Positions 56,793-64,000 of a stretch of 64,000 nucleotides of DNA are shown in pieces. The DNA comes from Pantoea sp. 18069. Lineage in GTDB: Bacteria; Pseudomonadota; Gammaproteobacteria; Burkholderiales; Burkholderiaceae_C. The notes under the pieces were generated by a model. The model was not told the DNA's origin, searched no databases, and was given only the letters and a program-made list of their open reading frames with translations. The stretch spans positions 1 to 64,000 of the forward strand of contig NZ_CACSJA010000002.1 of NCBI RefSeq assembly GCF_902706035.1, given 5' to 3'. Position 1 is the stretch's first letter; the number at the start of each line of letters is the position of its first letter. The position numbers were made by a program, and so were the translations under genes.

Positions 56793-57248
56793 TCAAGCAC
56801 GAAGAATATGTGCATCGACCTGGGGTGGCGCCGCAATACGCTCTGTAGAAAGCGGCTCGGCACTCAACAGCCCCGCGCAGCTTTCTGCCGCATCGACAAA
56901 GGCCTTGATGGCGGCCTCCCAGTCCAGCGTGTCCATGCCTGCGGCGTCCACCACCCGGGTAATGGCCACGGCGCCGCTAGCCGTATCCAGGCCTATCGTT
57001 GCACCCGCCGTACCCTGGAAAAAGTAATTGGCTTCGAGCAGACGACGACAGACTTCAGGGCCCGCATCCGCGGGCAGTGCGCCCAGGCTGCTGTAGAGCA
57101 GCACCAGGGAGCTCTCGCCCACGGATTCGATGTTCACGACCACCTGGTCAAAGCTCAGGCAGCAGTAGCCGCTCTCATCGAGCGACAGGCCGTCCAGCCC
57201 CAGCGCATTGCCAAAATCGGCCAACAAGCGGTTGATAGGGTCGTGCAT
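56793..57248 (-). CDS. CesT/Tir-type type III secretion chaperone
   Basis: A 151-residue small acidic protein. Its pattern INRLLADFGNALGLDGLSLDESGYCCLSFDQ, then LLYSSLGALPADAGPEVCRRLLEANYFFQGTAGATIGLDTASGAVAITRVVDAAGMDTLDWEAAIKAFVDAAE is that of class I type III secretion chaperones (CesT/SycE fold), which dimerise and hold one effector. Only one Lys and few Arg against many Asp/Glu confirm the acidic nature. GAGGAA precedes the ATG. A sequence similar to a HrpL-type box lies 61 bases upstream (57309-57336). No secretion apparatus genes are in the window. Confidence 0.8.
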   Translation of the reverse strand: MHDPINRLLADFGNALGLDGLSLDESGYCCLSFDQVVVNIESVGESSLVLLYSSLGALPADAGPEVCRRLLEANYFFQGTAGATIGLDTASGAVAITRVVDAAGMDTLDWEAAIKAFVDAAESCAGLLSAEPLSTERIAAPPQVDAHILRA

Positions 57249-57308
57249 GGTATTTCCTCAAGATCGTTCGCGCGGGAATCGCGGCATGGCGAATGGGTGC
57301 CATGTTCC

Positions 57309-57336
57309 TGAGTCACACAACGCTGGCGTAAGTTCC
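57309..57336 (-). promoter_or_regulatory. hrp-box-like promoter element before the chaperone gene
   Basis: On the minus strand: GGAACT, 15 bases, TGACTCA. The HrpL-dependent promoter is GGAACC-N15/16-CCACTCA, so five of six and five of seven positions match with the right spacing. It ends 61 bases before the chaperone ATG, a normal distance. A chance match in a single region cannot be excluded. Confidence 0.4.
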
Positions 57337-57445
57337 CATGCGCATTCCAGGTACGCGCCCGGCGCTGACCGGTCTGGGGCAAAATGCAGTGCTCACCTGC
57401 GCCCCCAACCGGCCTGCCCCCAATGAACAAAGAACCTCTTTTGCC

Positions 57446-58507
57446 ATGCGCGTAGCCATACTCACCGGGGGCGGCGACTGCCCCGGCCTGAATGCCGTCA
57501 TCCGTGCGGTCACCAAATCACTGATCCATCATGGCAATGCCGAAGTGCTGGGCATTGCCGACGGCTTCGAAGGCCTGATGGGCGAGAACCCGCGCGTCAA
57601 GCCGCTGGCCTGGGACGAGGTCTCGGGCATCCTGCACCAGGGCGGCACCATTCTCGGCACCAGCAACAGCGCCAACCCGCTGCGCGACGCGGCGACGCTC
57701 GCGCAGACCGGCGAGAACATCCGCGCACTGGGCCTGGACGTGGTCGTGGCCATTGGCGGCGACGGCACGATGAGCCTGGCCCATGGGCTGGAGAAAGTCG
57801 GCCTGCGCTGCGTGGGCGTGCCCAAGACCATAGACAACGACATCGCGAACTGCGAGCGCAGCTTCGGCTTCGACACCGCCGTGGCGACCGTGACCGAAGG
57901 GCTGCGGCGCATCGAGAGCACGGCCATGAGCCACCACCGCGTGATGATCGTCGAGACCATGGGCCGGCATGCGGGCTGGCTGGCGCTCGAGTCGGGCATC
58001 GCGGGCGCGGCCGACATCATCCTGCTGCCCGAAATCGACTATGACCTGCAGGCCGTGATCGATGTGTGCCGCGCGCGCGAGGCGCGCCAGCGCTACACCA
58101 TCATCTGCATAGGCGAAGGCGCGAAGGAGAACGGCAGCAGCCAGACCGTGCGCGAGCAGGTCGCGCACAGCCCCGACCCGGTGCGCCTGGGCGGCGTGGG
58201 CCATGTGCTGCGCGAGAGGCTGCAGCCGCATCTCAAGAGCGAAGTCCGCACCACGGTGCTGGGCCATGTGCAGCGCGGCGGCGACCCCACGCCGTTCGAC
58301 CGCGTGCTTGCCACGCGCTTCGGCCACCATGCGGCGCAGCTCGTGATCCGCGGTGCGTTCGGGCGCATGGTCACGCTGCAGGGCGGCGAAATCGGCAGCG
58401 TCGAGATATCCAAGGTCGCGAACGTTCAGCGCACCATTGCGCTGGACCACAGCCTGCTGGTGATGGCGCGGGATATCGGGATTTCTCTGGGCGAGGCGGC
58501 CGGCTGA
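57446..58507 (+). CDS. pfkA: 6-phosphofructokinase (PfkA-type, mixed ATP/PPi motif)
   Basis: A 353-residue phosphofructokinase. It phosphorylates fructose 6-phosphate. N-terminal GGGDCPGLN is the phosphate-binding loop; GGDGT (104-108) has the Gly associated with ATP use, whereas PKTIDND (126-132) has the Lys otherwise seen in pyrophosphate-dependent enzymes. This combination occurs in some actinobacterial ATP enzymes (family knowledge). VETMGRHAGWLA and VLGHVQRGG are substrate-binding. The ATG at 57446 begins MRVAILTGGG, the family start. It is divergent from the chaperone gene. Donor specificity cannot be read from sequence alone. Confidence 0.92.
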   Translation: MRVAILTGGGDCPGLNAVIRAVTKSLIHHGNAEVLGIADGFEGLMGENPRVKPLAWDEVSGILHQGGTILGTSNSANPLRDAATLAQTGENIRALGLDVVVAIGGDGTMSLAHGLEKVGLRCVGVPKTIDNDIANCERSFGFDTAVATVTEGLRRIESTAMSHHRVMIVETMGRHAGWLALESGIAGAADIILLPEIDYDLQAVIDVCRAREARQRYTIICIGEGAKENGSSQTVREQVAHSPDPVRLGGVGHVLRERLQPHLKSEVRTTVLGHVQRGGDPTPFDRVLATRFGHHAAQLVIRGAFGRMVTLQGGEIGSVEISKVANVQRTIALDHSLLVMARDIGISLGEAAG

Positions 58508-58555
58508 CGTTTCTACAATCCATGGTCAAGCCCACTGCGTCTGCAACTGGCATGG

Positions 58556-58685
58556 CCCAGCATGGGGGCAGCGAGGAAGGGCCGCCCCGCACCGAGGCTG
58601 CCGTACCTAGCCGGCCGCCCCCCTCCACCGAAGGTTGAGAGGGGGAAGCGCGGGTGGCCCGTGCCACGAAGGCGCTCAGGGGGTG
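58556..58685 (-). repeat. Dispersed intergenic repeat, family 1, copy C
   Basis: On the minus strand it begins CACCCCCTGAGCGCCTTCG and contains CTTCCCCCTCTC, GGAGGGGGGCG and GTGCGGGGCGGCCCTT, as in the copy at 39069-39170. It fills the gap between the converging pfkA and urtE genes, beginning 5 bases after the urtE stop on that strand; it may therefore act as a transcription end. Confidence 0.75.
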
Positions 58686-58690
58686 TTTTT

Positions 58691-59383
58691 CTATATTGCC
58701 ACCAGCTGGCGTATGCCTTTTTCCTGCATCTCGCTGCCCGGCCCCTGGGCAATGACCGCGCCGCGCTGCATCACCAGGTACTGGTCGGCAAGCTCTTCGG
58801 CGAAGTCGTAGTACTGCTCACACAGCAGCACGGCCATGCCGCGCTCGCGCGCGAGCATGCGGATCACGCGGCCTATGTCCTTGATGATGCTGGGCTGAAT
58901 GCCTTCGGTGGGCTCGTCGAGAATCAGCAATTTCGGCCCGGGCGCAAGCGCGCGCGCAATCGCGAGCTGCTGCTGCTGGCCGCCCGAAAGATCGCCGCCG
59001 CGGCGCTGCAGCATCTGCGCGAGCACGGGGAACAACTCGAACAGATCGGGCGGGATGGGCGTCGAGCCGCTGCAGTAGGCCAGGCCCATGCGCAGGTTGT
59101 CCTGCACCGTGAGCCGCGGGAAGATCTCGCGCCCCTGGGGAACGAAGCCTATGCCGGCGCGCGCGCGCTCGTAGGGCGTGAGACCCGCAATCTGACGGCC
59201 CTGCCATTCAATGGAGCCGCTGCGGATAGCCACGCGGCCCATCAGGCTCTTGAGCAGCGTGGTCTTGCCCACGCCGTTGCGCCCGAGCAGCACGGTGACC
59301 TGGCCGGGCTCGGCGCAAAGGCTCACATCGCGCAGGATGTGCGAGCCGCCGTAGTACTGGTGAAGGTTCTGTACTTTTAGCAT
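58691..59383 (-). CDS. urtE: Urea ABC transporter ATP-binding subunit UrtE
   Basis: A 230-residue ATPase, one of two in the branched-chain-type urea importer. Walker A GRNGVGKTT, signature LSGGQQQQLAIARAL, Walker B LLILDEPTEGIQP. The N-terminal MLKVQNLHQYYGGSHILRDV and the ERARAGIGFVPQGREIFPRLTV segment are characteristic of UrtE rather than LivF. It is the last gene of the leftward urt operon, five bases after urtD. The imported urea would feed urease, whose genes are not in the window, except ureD. Confidence 0.94.
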   Translation of the reverse strand: MLKVQNLHQYYGGSHILRDVSLCAEPGQVTVLLGRNGVGKTTLLKSLMGRVAIRSGSIEWQGRQIAGLTPYERARAGIGFVPQGREIFPRLTVQDNLRMGLAYCSGSTPIPPDLFELFPVLAQMLQRRGGDLSGGQQQQLAIARALAPGPKLLILDEPTEGIQPSIIKDIGRVIRMLARERGMAVLLCEQYYDFAEELADQYLVMQRGAVIAQGPGSEMQEKGIRQLVAI

Positions 59384-59388
59384 GATGT

Positions 59389-60267
59389 TCAGCGCCCCAG
59401 ATAGACCTCGACGACGCGCTCATCGGCCTGGACCTGGGCCAGCGGGCCCTCGGCCAGCACCGCGCCGTCGCACAGCACCGTGACCTTCTCGGAAATCGCT
59501 GCAATGAAAGACATGTCGTGCTCGACCACCATCAGCGAGTGCTGCCCCTTGAGGCGCAGGAACAGTTCGGCGGTGCGCACGGTTTCCTCGTCGGTCATGC
59601 CGGCGACGGGCTCGTCGAGCAGCAGCAGCTTGGGCTCCTGCATCAGCAGCATGCCGATTTCCAGCCACTGCTTTTGCCCATGGCTGAGCACGCCGGCCAT
59701 GCGCCGCAGCGCATCGGCGAGGTGGATGGTGTGCAGCACTTCGGCAAGCCTGTCCTTTTGCGCGCTGTCGAGGCGAAAGAACATGGAGTGGCGCACGCCC
59801 TTGTGGGTCTTGAGTGCGAGCTCGAGGTTCTCGAACACCGTGAGGTTTTCGAACACCGTGGGCTTCTGGAACTTGCGGCCTATGCCCAGCTGGGCGATTT
59901 CGGGCTCGTTGTGGCGCAGCAGGTCGATGGTCGAGCCGAAGAACACCGTGCCGCGGTCGGGCCGCGTCTTGCCGGTGATGATGTCCATCATCGTCGTCTT
60001 GCCCGCGCCGTTCGGGCCGATGATGCAGCGCAGCTCGCCGGGCGCGATGTCCAGGCTCAGGCCGTTGATGGCCTTGAAACCGTCGAAGCTCACATGCACG
60101 TCCTCGAGGTACAGAATGCGCCCGTGCGTCACGTCGACTTCGCCGGGCACGGCCGCGCGCGCGTAGCTCGCGGTGCGCCCGCCCGAGTCGCCCTGCTGCT
60201 GCGCTGCGCGGCGCCGGGCCAGTGCTTCCAGGCGCTCGGCGCCAGCTTCCATTTGGTCGGGGGTCAT
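59389..60267 (-). CDS. urtD: Urea ABC transporter ATP-binding subunit UrtD
   Basis: A 292-residue ATPase. Walker A GPNGAGKTT, Walker B LLLDEPVAGMT and LSHGQKQWLEIGMLLMQ as signature; GKTRPDRGTVFFGS and IGRKFQKPTVFENLTVFENLELAL are typical of UrtD. A long N-terminal region (~50 residues, Arg/Ala/Gln-rich) precedes the domain, which is longer than usual. ATG at 60267 overlaps the urtC stop by four bases, so translation is coupled. Works as UrtD-UrtE pair with UrtB and UrtC. Confidence 0.94.
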   Translation of the reverse strand: MTPDQMEAGAERLEALARRRAAQQQGDSGGRTASYARAAVPGEVDVTHGRILYLEDVHVSFDGFKAINGLSLDIAPGELRCIIGPNGAGKTTMMDIITGKTRPDRGTVFFGSTIDLLRHNEPEIAQLGIGRKFQKPTVFENLTVFENLELALKTHKGVRHSMFFRLDSAQKDRLAEVLHTIHLADALRRMAGVLSHGQKQWLEIGMLLMQEPKLLLLDEPVAGMTDEETVRTAELFLRLKGQHSLMVVEHDMSFIAAISEKVTVLCDGAVLAEGPLAQVQADERVVEVYLGR

Positions 60268-61412
60268 TGCCCACCTCCTTCTTCGGGCTTGCTGCGGCGG
60301 CCCCAGCGCATCTGCCGCACCCAGCCCACCACGCCCTGGGGCAGGAACAAGGTCACGGCAATGAACAGCGCGCCCAGGAAATACAGCCAGAACTCGGGCG
60401 CGCTGACGGTGAGCCAGCTCTTGGCGCCGTTGACGATGAACGCGCCGACGATGGGCCCGATCAGGCTTGCGCGCCCGCCGACAGCCGCCCAGACCGCCAT
60501 CTCGATGGAGTTGGCCGTGCTCATTTCACCGGGGTTGATGATGCCCACCTGCGGCACATAGAGCGCACCCGCGATGCCGCACATCATGGCGCTGATGCAC
60601 CAGATCGTGAGCTTGTAGGGCAGCGGCGAATAGCCCGAGAACATCACGCGCGTCTCGGCATCGCGAATCGCCTGCAGCACGCGGCCGAACTTGCTTTGCA
60701 CCAACCAGCGCGCGAACAGGTAGCAGCCCAGCAGCATGCAGCCCGTGAGCACGAACAGGAACATGCGCATCTGCGGCGTCGCGATCGCCACGCCCAGGAT
60801 GCGCTTGAAGTCGGTGAAGCCGTTGTTGCCGCCCAGACCCGTCTCGTTGCGAAAGAACAGCAGCATGGCCGCATAGGTCAGTGCCTGGGTGATGATGGAG
60901 AAGTACACGCCCTTGATGCGCGAACGGAACGCGAAGTAGCCGAACACGAAGGCCACGAAACCGGGCACGGCCAGCACCAGGAACAGCGTGGCGACAAAGC
61001 TGTCGCTGAGCTGCCAGTGCCAGGGCAGCTCCTTCCAGTCGAGGAACACCATGAAGTCGGGCAGCGTGCTGCCCGAGTTGCCGTCGGCGCCGATCTGGCG
61101 CATCAGGTACATGCCCATCACATAGCCGCCAAGCGCAAAGAACAGGCCGTGGCCCAGGCTCAGAATGCCCGCATAGCCCCAGATCAGGTCCATGGCCAGC
61201 GCGCAGATCGCATAGCACATGATCTTGCCGACCAGCGAGACCGCGTAGTCGGACATATGGAAGGCGCTGCCCGCCGGCACCCAGAGATTGAGCAGCGGCG
61301 CGACGGCGCAGATGACCACCAGCGCGGCGAGAAACACCGACCAGCCGGTGCGCGTGAGCAGTGGCTTGGGGCCGGGCAGCACGACAGAGGGAACAGAAGA
61401 ATTCAACTGCAT
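60264..61412 (-). CDS. urtC: Urea ABC transporter permease UrtC
   Basis: A 382-residue inner-membrane permease of the LivM type with about ten helices. Signatures include LIWGYAGILSLGHGLFFALGGYVMGMYLMRQIG, typical of UrtC, and IRDAETRVMFSGYSPLPYKL, the coupling loop. Its start lies two bases after the stop of urtB. The C-terminal WGRRSKPEEGGGQ is a short tail. Together with UrtB it forms the heterodimeric urea channel. Confidence 0.94.
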   Translation of the reverse strand: MQLNSSVPSVVLPGPKPLLTRTGWSVFLAALVVICAVAPLLNLWVPAGSAFHMSDYAVSLVGKIMCYAICALAMDLIWGYAGILSLGHGLFFALGGYVMGMYLMRQIGADGNSGSTLPDFMVFLDWKELPWHWQLSDSFVATLFLVLAVPGFVAFVFGYFAFRSRIKGVYFSIITQALTYAAMLLFFRNETGLGGNNGFTDFKRILGVAIATPQMRMFLFVLTGCMLLGCYLFARWLVQSKFGRVLQAIRDAETRVMFSGYSPLPYKLTIWCISAMMCGIAGALYVPQVGIINPGEMSTANSIEMAVWAAVGGRASLIGPIVGAFIVNGAKSWLTVSAPEFWLYFLGALFIAVTLFLPQGVVGWVRQMRWGRRSKPEEGGGQ

Positions 61413-61413
61413 G

Positions 61414-63033
61414 TTATGCCTCCGCGCTGCGGCCCTTCATTGCAAAAATGCCCTGGGGACGTTTTTGAATGAAGATGATGATGAAGACCAGCACCGCGAT
61501 CTTGGCCAGTACCGCTCCGGTCCAGCCCTCGAGAAATTTGCCCAGGATGCCCAGGCCCAGCGCCGCATAGACCGTGCCCAGCAACTGGCCCACGCCGCCG
61601 AGCACCACGACCATGAAGGCATCGACGATGTAGCTCTGGCCCAGGTCAGGGCCCACGTTGCCCACCTGGCTCAGCGCGCAGCCCGCGAGACCCGCCACGC
61701 CCGAGCCCAGCGCAAACGCCATGGTGTCGACCCGCGCGGTGTTGACGCCCATGCAGGCGGCCATGGCGCGGTTTTGCGTCACGCCGCGCACGAACAGTCC
61801 GAGGCGCGTGCGGCTGATGGTCCAGGCCATGGCCAGCAGCACCGCGGCCGCGAAGACGATGATCACCAGGCGGTTGAGCGGCAGCGTCAGATTGGGCAGC
61901 AGATGCCAGCCGCCGCTCATCCAGACCGGGTTTTCGACGCCCACGTTCTGCGCGCCGAACAAGGTGCGCACGGTCTGCATCAGCACCAGGCTGATGCCCC
62001 AGGTGGCGAGCAAGGTTTCCAGCGGGCGGCCGTAGAGAAAGCGCAGCACCGAGCGCTCCATCAGCGCACCCACCGCGGCCGCGGCCAGGAAAGACAGCGG
62101 CACGGCCGCGAGCAGATACCAGTCAAATGCACCGGGCAAGTAGGCCTGGAACAGGTTCTGCACCATATAGGTCGCATAGGCGCCTATCATCATCAGCTCG
62201 CCATGCGCCATGTTGATCACGCCCATCAGGCCGTAAGTGATCGCCAGGCCCAGCGCGACCAGCAGCAGGATGGAGCCCAGGCTGATGCCCGTGAATACCA
62301 CGCCCAGGCGCTCGCCCCAGGCCAGGCGGTCGTCGACCTGGGCCAGCGAGCGCCGCAACTGGGCCTGCACCTTCTCGTCGCTCTCTTCGGCCAGCCGCGT
62401 CTGCAGCATCAGCCGCGCCTGCGGCGAGCCGCTTTCGCCCAGCGACCAGGCGGCTTCGCGGCGCTGGTCCGCGTCGTCGCTGCCCAGCAGCGCGGCCGAG
62501 CGCGCGAGTTCCAGCGACTGGCGCACGGCCGTGTCCTTTTCCTCGGACAGCGCGCGCTCGAGCAGCGGAATGGCCGCGGGCGAGGCCTGCTTGAGCATCG
62601 CCTGCGCGGCTGCGCGGCGCAGCGCGGTGTCGGGCGCAAAAAGATTCAGTGCGGCCAGCGCGGCAGCTATCTCGCCGCGCAGCCGGTTGTTGTTCATGAC
62701 TTCCTCGGCGTTGTCGGGAAGCGCCGCCGCCGCGCCCGTGACGGGGTCGCTGGCCTGGCCGCCGCGCACCACGAGCGCGCGGCCGTCGGCCAGCACCACG
62801 GCGTCATCGGCGAGCGCGCGCAGATAGGGCGCCAGGGACGCATCGGGTTGCTGCAGCGCCGACTGGATGGCGGCAATGCGCGCATCCGAGTCGCCCTGCG
62901 CCATCGCCAGCGCCTGCGCGGGCGTAAGCGCCTGGGCCGCCGTGGCGCCGAGCAGCGCACAAGCCAGCGCCGCCCGGCGCAGCAGGGCTGCCAGGGCCGG
63001 GCGCAAGCCCGTGGTCAGTAAATGTCCAAGCAT
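61414..63033 (-). CDS. urtB: Urea ABC transporter permease UrtB with periplasmic N-terminal extension
   Basis: A 539-residue permease. The first ~40 residues are a signal-like hydrophobic segment; residues ~40-230 form an Ala/Arg-rich helical, HEAT-like extension (VRQSLELARSAALLG, QRREAAWSLGESGSPQARLMLQ); from ~240 the LivH-type permease begins (VFTGISLGSILLLVALGLAITYGLMGVINMAHGELMMIGAY). Such an extension is normal for UrtB and may contact UrtA. Length fits the family. It follows urtA after ~90 bases and is followed by urtC. Confidence 0.94.
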   Translation of the reverse strand: MLGHLLTTGLRPALAALLRRAALACALLGATAAQALTPAQALAMAQGDSDARIAAIQSALQQPDASLAPYLRALADDAVVLADGRALVVRGGQASDPVTGAAAALPDNAEEVMNNNRLRGEIAAALAALNLFAPDTALRRAAAQAMLKQASPAAIPLLERALSEEKDTAVRQSLELARSAALLGSDDADQRREAAWSLGESGSPQARLMLQTRLAEESDEKVQAQLRRSLAQVDDRLAWGERLGVVFTGISLGSILLLVALGLAITYGLMGVINMAHGELMMIGAYATYMVQNLFQAYLPGAFDWYLLAAVPLSFLAAAAVGALMERSVLRFLYGRPLETLLATWGISLVLMQTVRTLFGAQNVGVENPVWMSGGWHLLPNLTLPLNRLVIIVFAAAVLLAMAWTISRTRLGLFVRGVTQNRAMAACMGVNTARVDTMAFALGSGVAGLAGCALSQVGNVGPDLGQSYIVDAFMVVVLGGVGQLLGTVYAALGLGILGKFLEGWTGAVLAKIAVLVFIIIFIQKRPQGIFAMKGRSAEA

Positions 63034-63125
63034 GGTGGTGCCGATTCCAATAAAGACGCGCGGCCTGCTCTGCAGACCGCGCCAAGCGAGGCGCAGCAGC
63101 GCGGCGCGCTGCTGCCGCGGTCAGA

Positions 63126-64000
63126 TCACTTTTTCTCTGGCTCGTCCTTCTTCTTGTCGTTGCCGGGGATGTACGGGCTCCAGGGCTTGGCCTTGACGGG
63201 TGCGGGCGTCTTCCAGACCACGTTGAACTGGCCGTCGGCCTTGATCTCGCCGATGAACACGTTCTTGTGCAGATGGTGATTCTTCTCGTCCATCTTGCTG
63301 ACGATGCCGCTGGGCGCCTTGAAGGTCTGGCCGGCCATCGCGGCGATGACCTTGTCCACGTTCGTGGTCTTGGCCTTTTCGACGGCCTGCTTCCACATGT
63401 GGATGCCGATGTAGGTGGCTTCCATCGGGTCGTTGGTCAGCGGCTTGTCCTTGTGGCCGGCGATGTTCTTGGCCTTGGCGTAATCGCTCCACTTCTTGAT
63501 GAACGCCGTGTTCTCGGGGTTCTTGATCGACATGAAGTAGTTCCAGGCCGCAAGGTGGCCGACCAGCGGCTTGGTGTCCACGCCGCGCAACTCTTCCTCA
63601 CCCACCGAGAAGGCCACCACGGGCACATCGGTGGCCTTGAGGCCGGCGTTGCCCAGTTCCTTGTAGAACGGCACGTTGGAGTCGCCGTTGATGGTCGACA
63701 CGACAGCCGTCTTGCCGCCCTGGCTGAACTTCTTGATGTCGGCAACGATGGTCTGGTAATCGCTGTGGCCGAACGGCGTGTACTTCTCGTCGATGTCGCT
63801 GTCCTTCACGCCCTTGGTCTTGAGATAGGCGCGCAGGATCTTGTTGGTGGTGCGCGGGTAGACGTAATCGGTGCCCAGCAGCACCCAGCGCTTGGCTGCG
63901 CCGCCGTCCTTGCTCATCAGGTAATCGACGGCCGGAATCGCCTGCTGGTTGGGCGCCGCGCCCGTGTAGAACACGTTCTTCGACAGCTCTTCGCCTTCGT
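63126..64000 (-). CDS. urtA: Urea ABC transporter substrate-binding protein UrtA, C-terminal part
   Basis: About 291 residues up to the window edge; the N-terminus with the signal peptide is outside. Signatures are FYTGAAPNQQAIPAVDYLMSKDGG, WVLLGTDYVYPRTTNKILRAYLK, GDSNVPFYKELGNAGLKATDVPVVAFSVGEEEL, MEATYIGIHMWKQAVEKA. This is the urea-binding protein of the Urt importer, usually regulated by nitrogen status. The gene is first in the operon urtABCDE, and the true start is to the right of 64000. The stop is at 63126. Confidence 0.95.
   Translation of the reverse strand, partial: EGEELSKNVFYTGAAPNQQAIPAVDYLMSKDGGAAKRWVLLGTDYVYPRTTNKILRAYLKTKGVKDSDIDEKYTPFGHSDYQTIVADIKKFSQGGKTAVVSTINGDSNVPFYKELGNAGLKATDVPVVAFSVGEEELRGVDTKPLVGHLAAWNYFMSIKNPENTAFIKKWSDYAKAKNIAGHKDKPLTNDPMEATYIGIHMWKQAVEKAKTTNVDKVIAAMAGQTFKAPSGIVSKMDEKNHHLHKNVFIGEIKADGQFNVVWKTPAPVKAKPWSPYIPGNDKKKDEPEKK

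Noticed and set aside
57249-57320. A PIP-box (TTCGC-N15-TTCGC) for HrpX control of the chaperone
   Set aside because: Only one TTCGC is present at suitable spacing; the hrp-box-like match fits better.

Overview
The window is a GC-rich (third-position-GC-rich) gene-dense segment of a betaproteobacterial chromosome, most likely of the family Comamonadaceae (Acidovorax/Delftia-like; genus not determinable by reading). Pointers are three Bug/TctC-type periplasmic binding proteins, a membrane-bound PuuD-type urate oxidase, a urtABCDE urea transporter, a maeB-type malic enzyme and several families of short dispersed intergenic repeats of the kind I know from this family. About 57 protein genes are supported; no rRNA, tRNA, insertion sequence, prophage or CRISPR array was seen.

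Layout. (1) 1-7331: an aldaric acid (glucarate/galactarate) catabolic locus: aldehyde dehydrogenase (cut by the window edge), a 2-hydroxyacid dehydrogenase, kdgD and a Bug protein on the minus strand, a FadR-type GntR regulator, and divergent garD plus a second Bug protein. Two matching operator-like sites flank the regulator. (2) 7400-12897: housekeeping and signalling genes: RhlE-type helicase, neutral zinc metallopeptidase, a Cache-GGDEF diguanylate cyclase, a small unknown protein, dcd. (3) 12949-28457: purine import and salvage: guanine deaminase, adenine-type deaminase, a Rieske oxygenase, three BMP/PnrA-like binding proteins, a NupOPQ-like ABC transporter and divergent xdhAB. (4) 28769-34404: a second diguanylate cyclase, a Crp/Fnr regulator, glycerate kinase and the cytochrome c urate oxidase puuD. 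(5) 34860-39061: a compact IclR-pepE-DUF1177-AroM-Bug cluster of unknown substrate. (6) 39193-46018: xdhC, uraH, a GntR regulator, puuE, a uraD-allantoate amidohydrolase fusion and a second M20 hydrolase. (7) 46070-55301: an unrecognised gene, maeB, a flavin reductase-like gene, and an NMT1-type ABC importer with two tandem binding proteins followed by a cytidine-deaminase-fold enzyme. (8) 55382-64000: a lone ureD, a type III secretion-style chaperone/effector pair, phosphofructokinase and urtEDCBA.

Taken together, roughly 40 kb are devoted to purine nitrogen scavenging: nucleoside/base uptake, deamination of adenine and guanine, oxidation to urate (XdhABC), urate to 5-hydroxyisourate (PuuD), then UraH, the UraD domain, PuuE and the AllC-like domain to ureidoglycine/ureidoglycolate. 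Glyoxylate could feed the glycerate kinase, and urea handling is represented by Urt and UreD, although the urease structural genes are not in the window and ureD is followed by an unrelated module.

The least expected items are the acidic CesT-like chaperone with its candidate effector and an upstream hrp-box-like sequence (56215-57336), the DUF1177/AroM cluster, the UraD-hydrolase fusion, a shared TGTATACA element in front of puuD and uraH/GntR, and a structured leader before the NMT1-type importer that may be a xanthine-sensing (NMT1-motif) riboswitch. All functional statements come from reading motifs; no database search was run.
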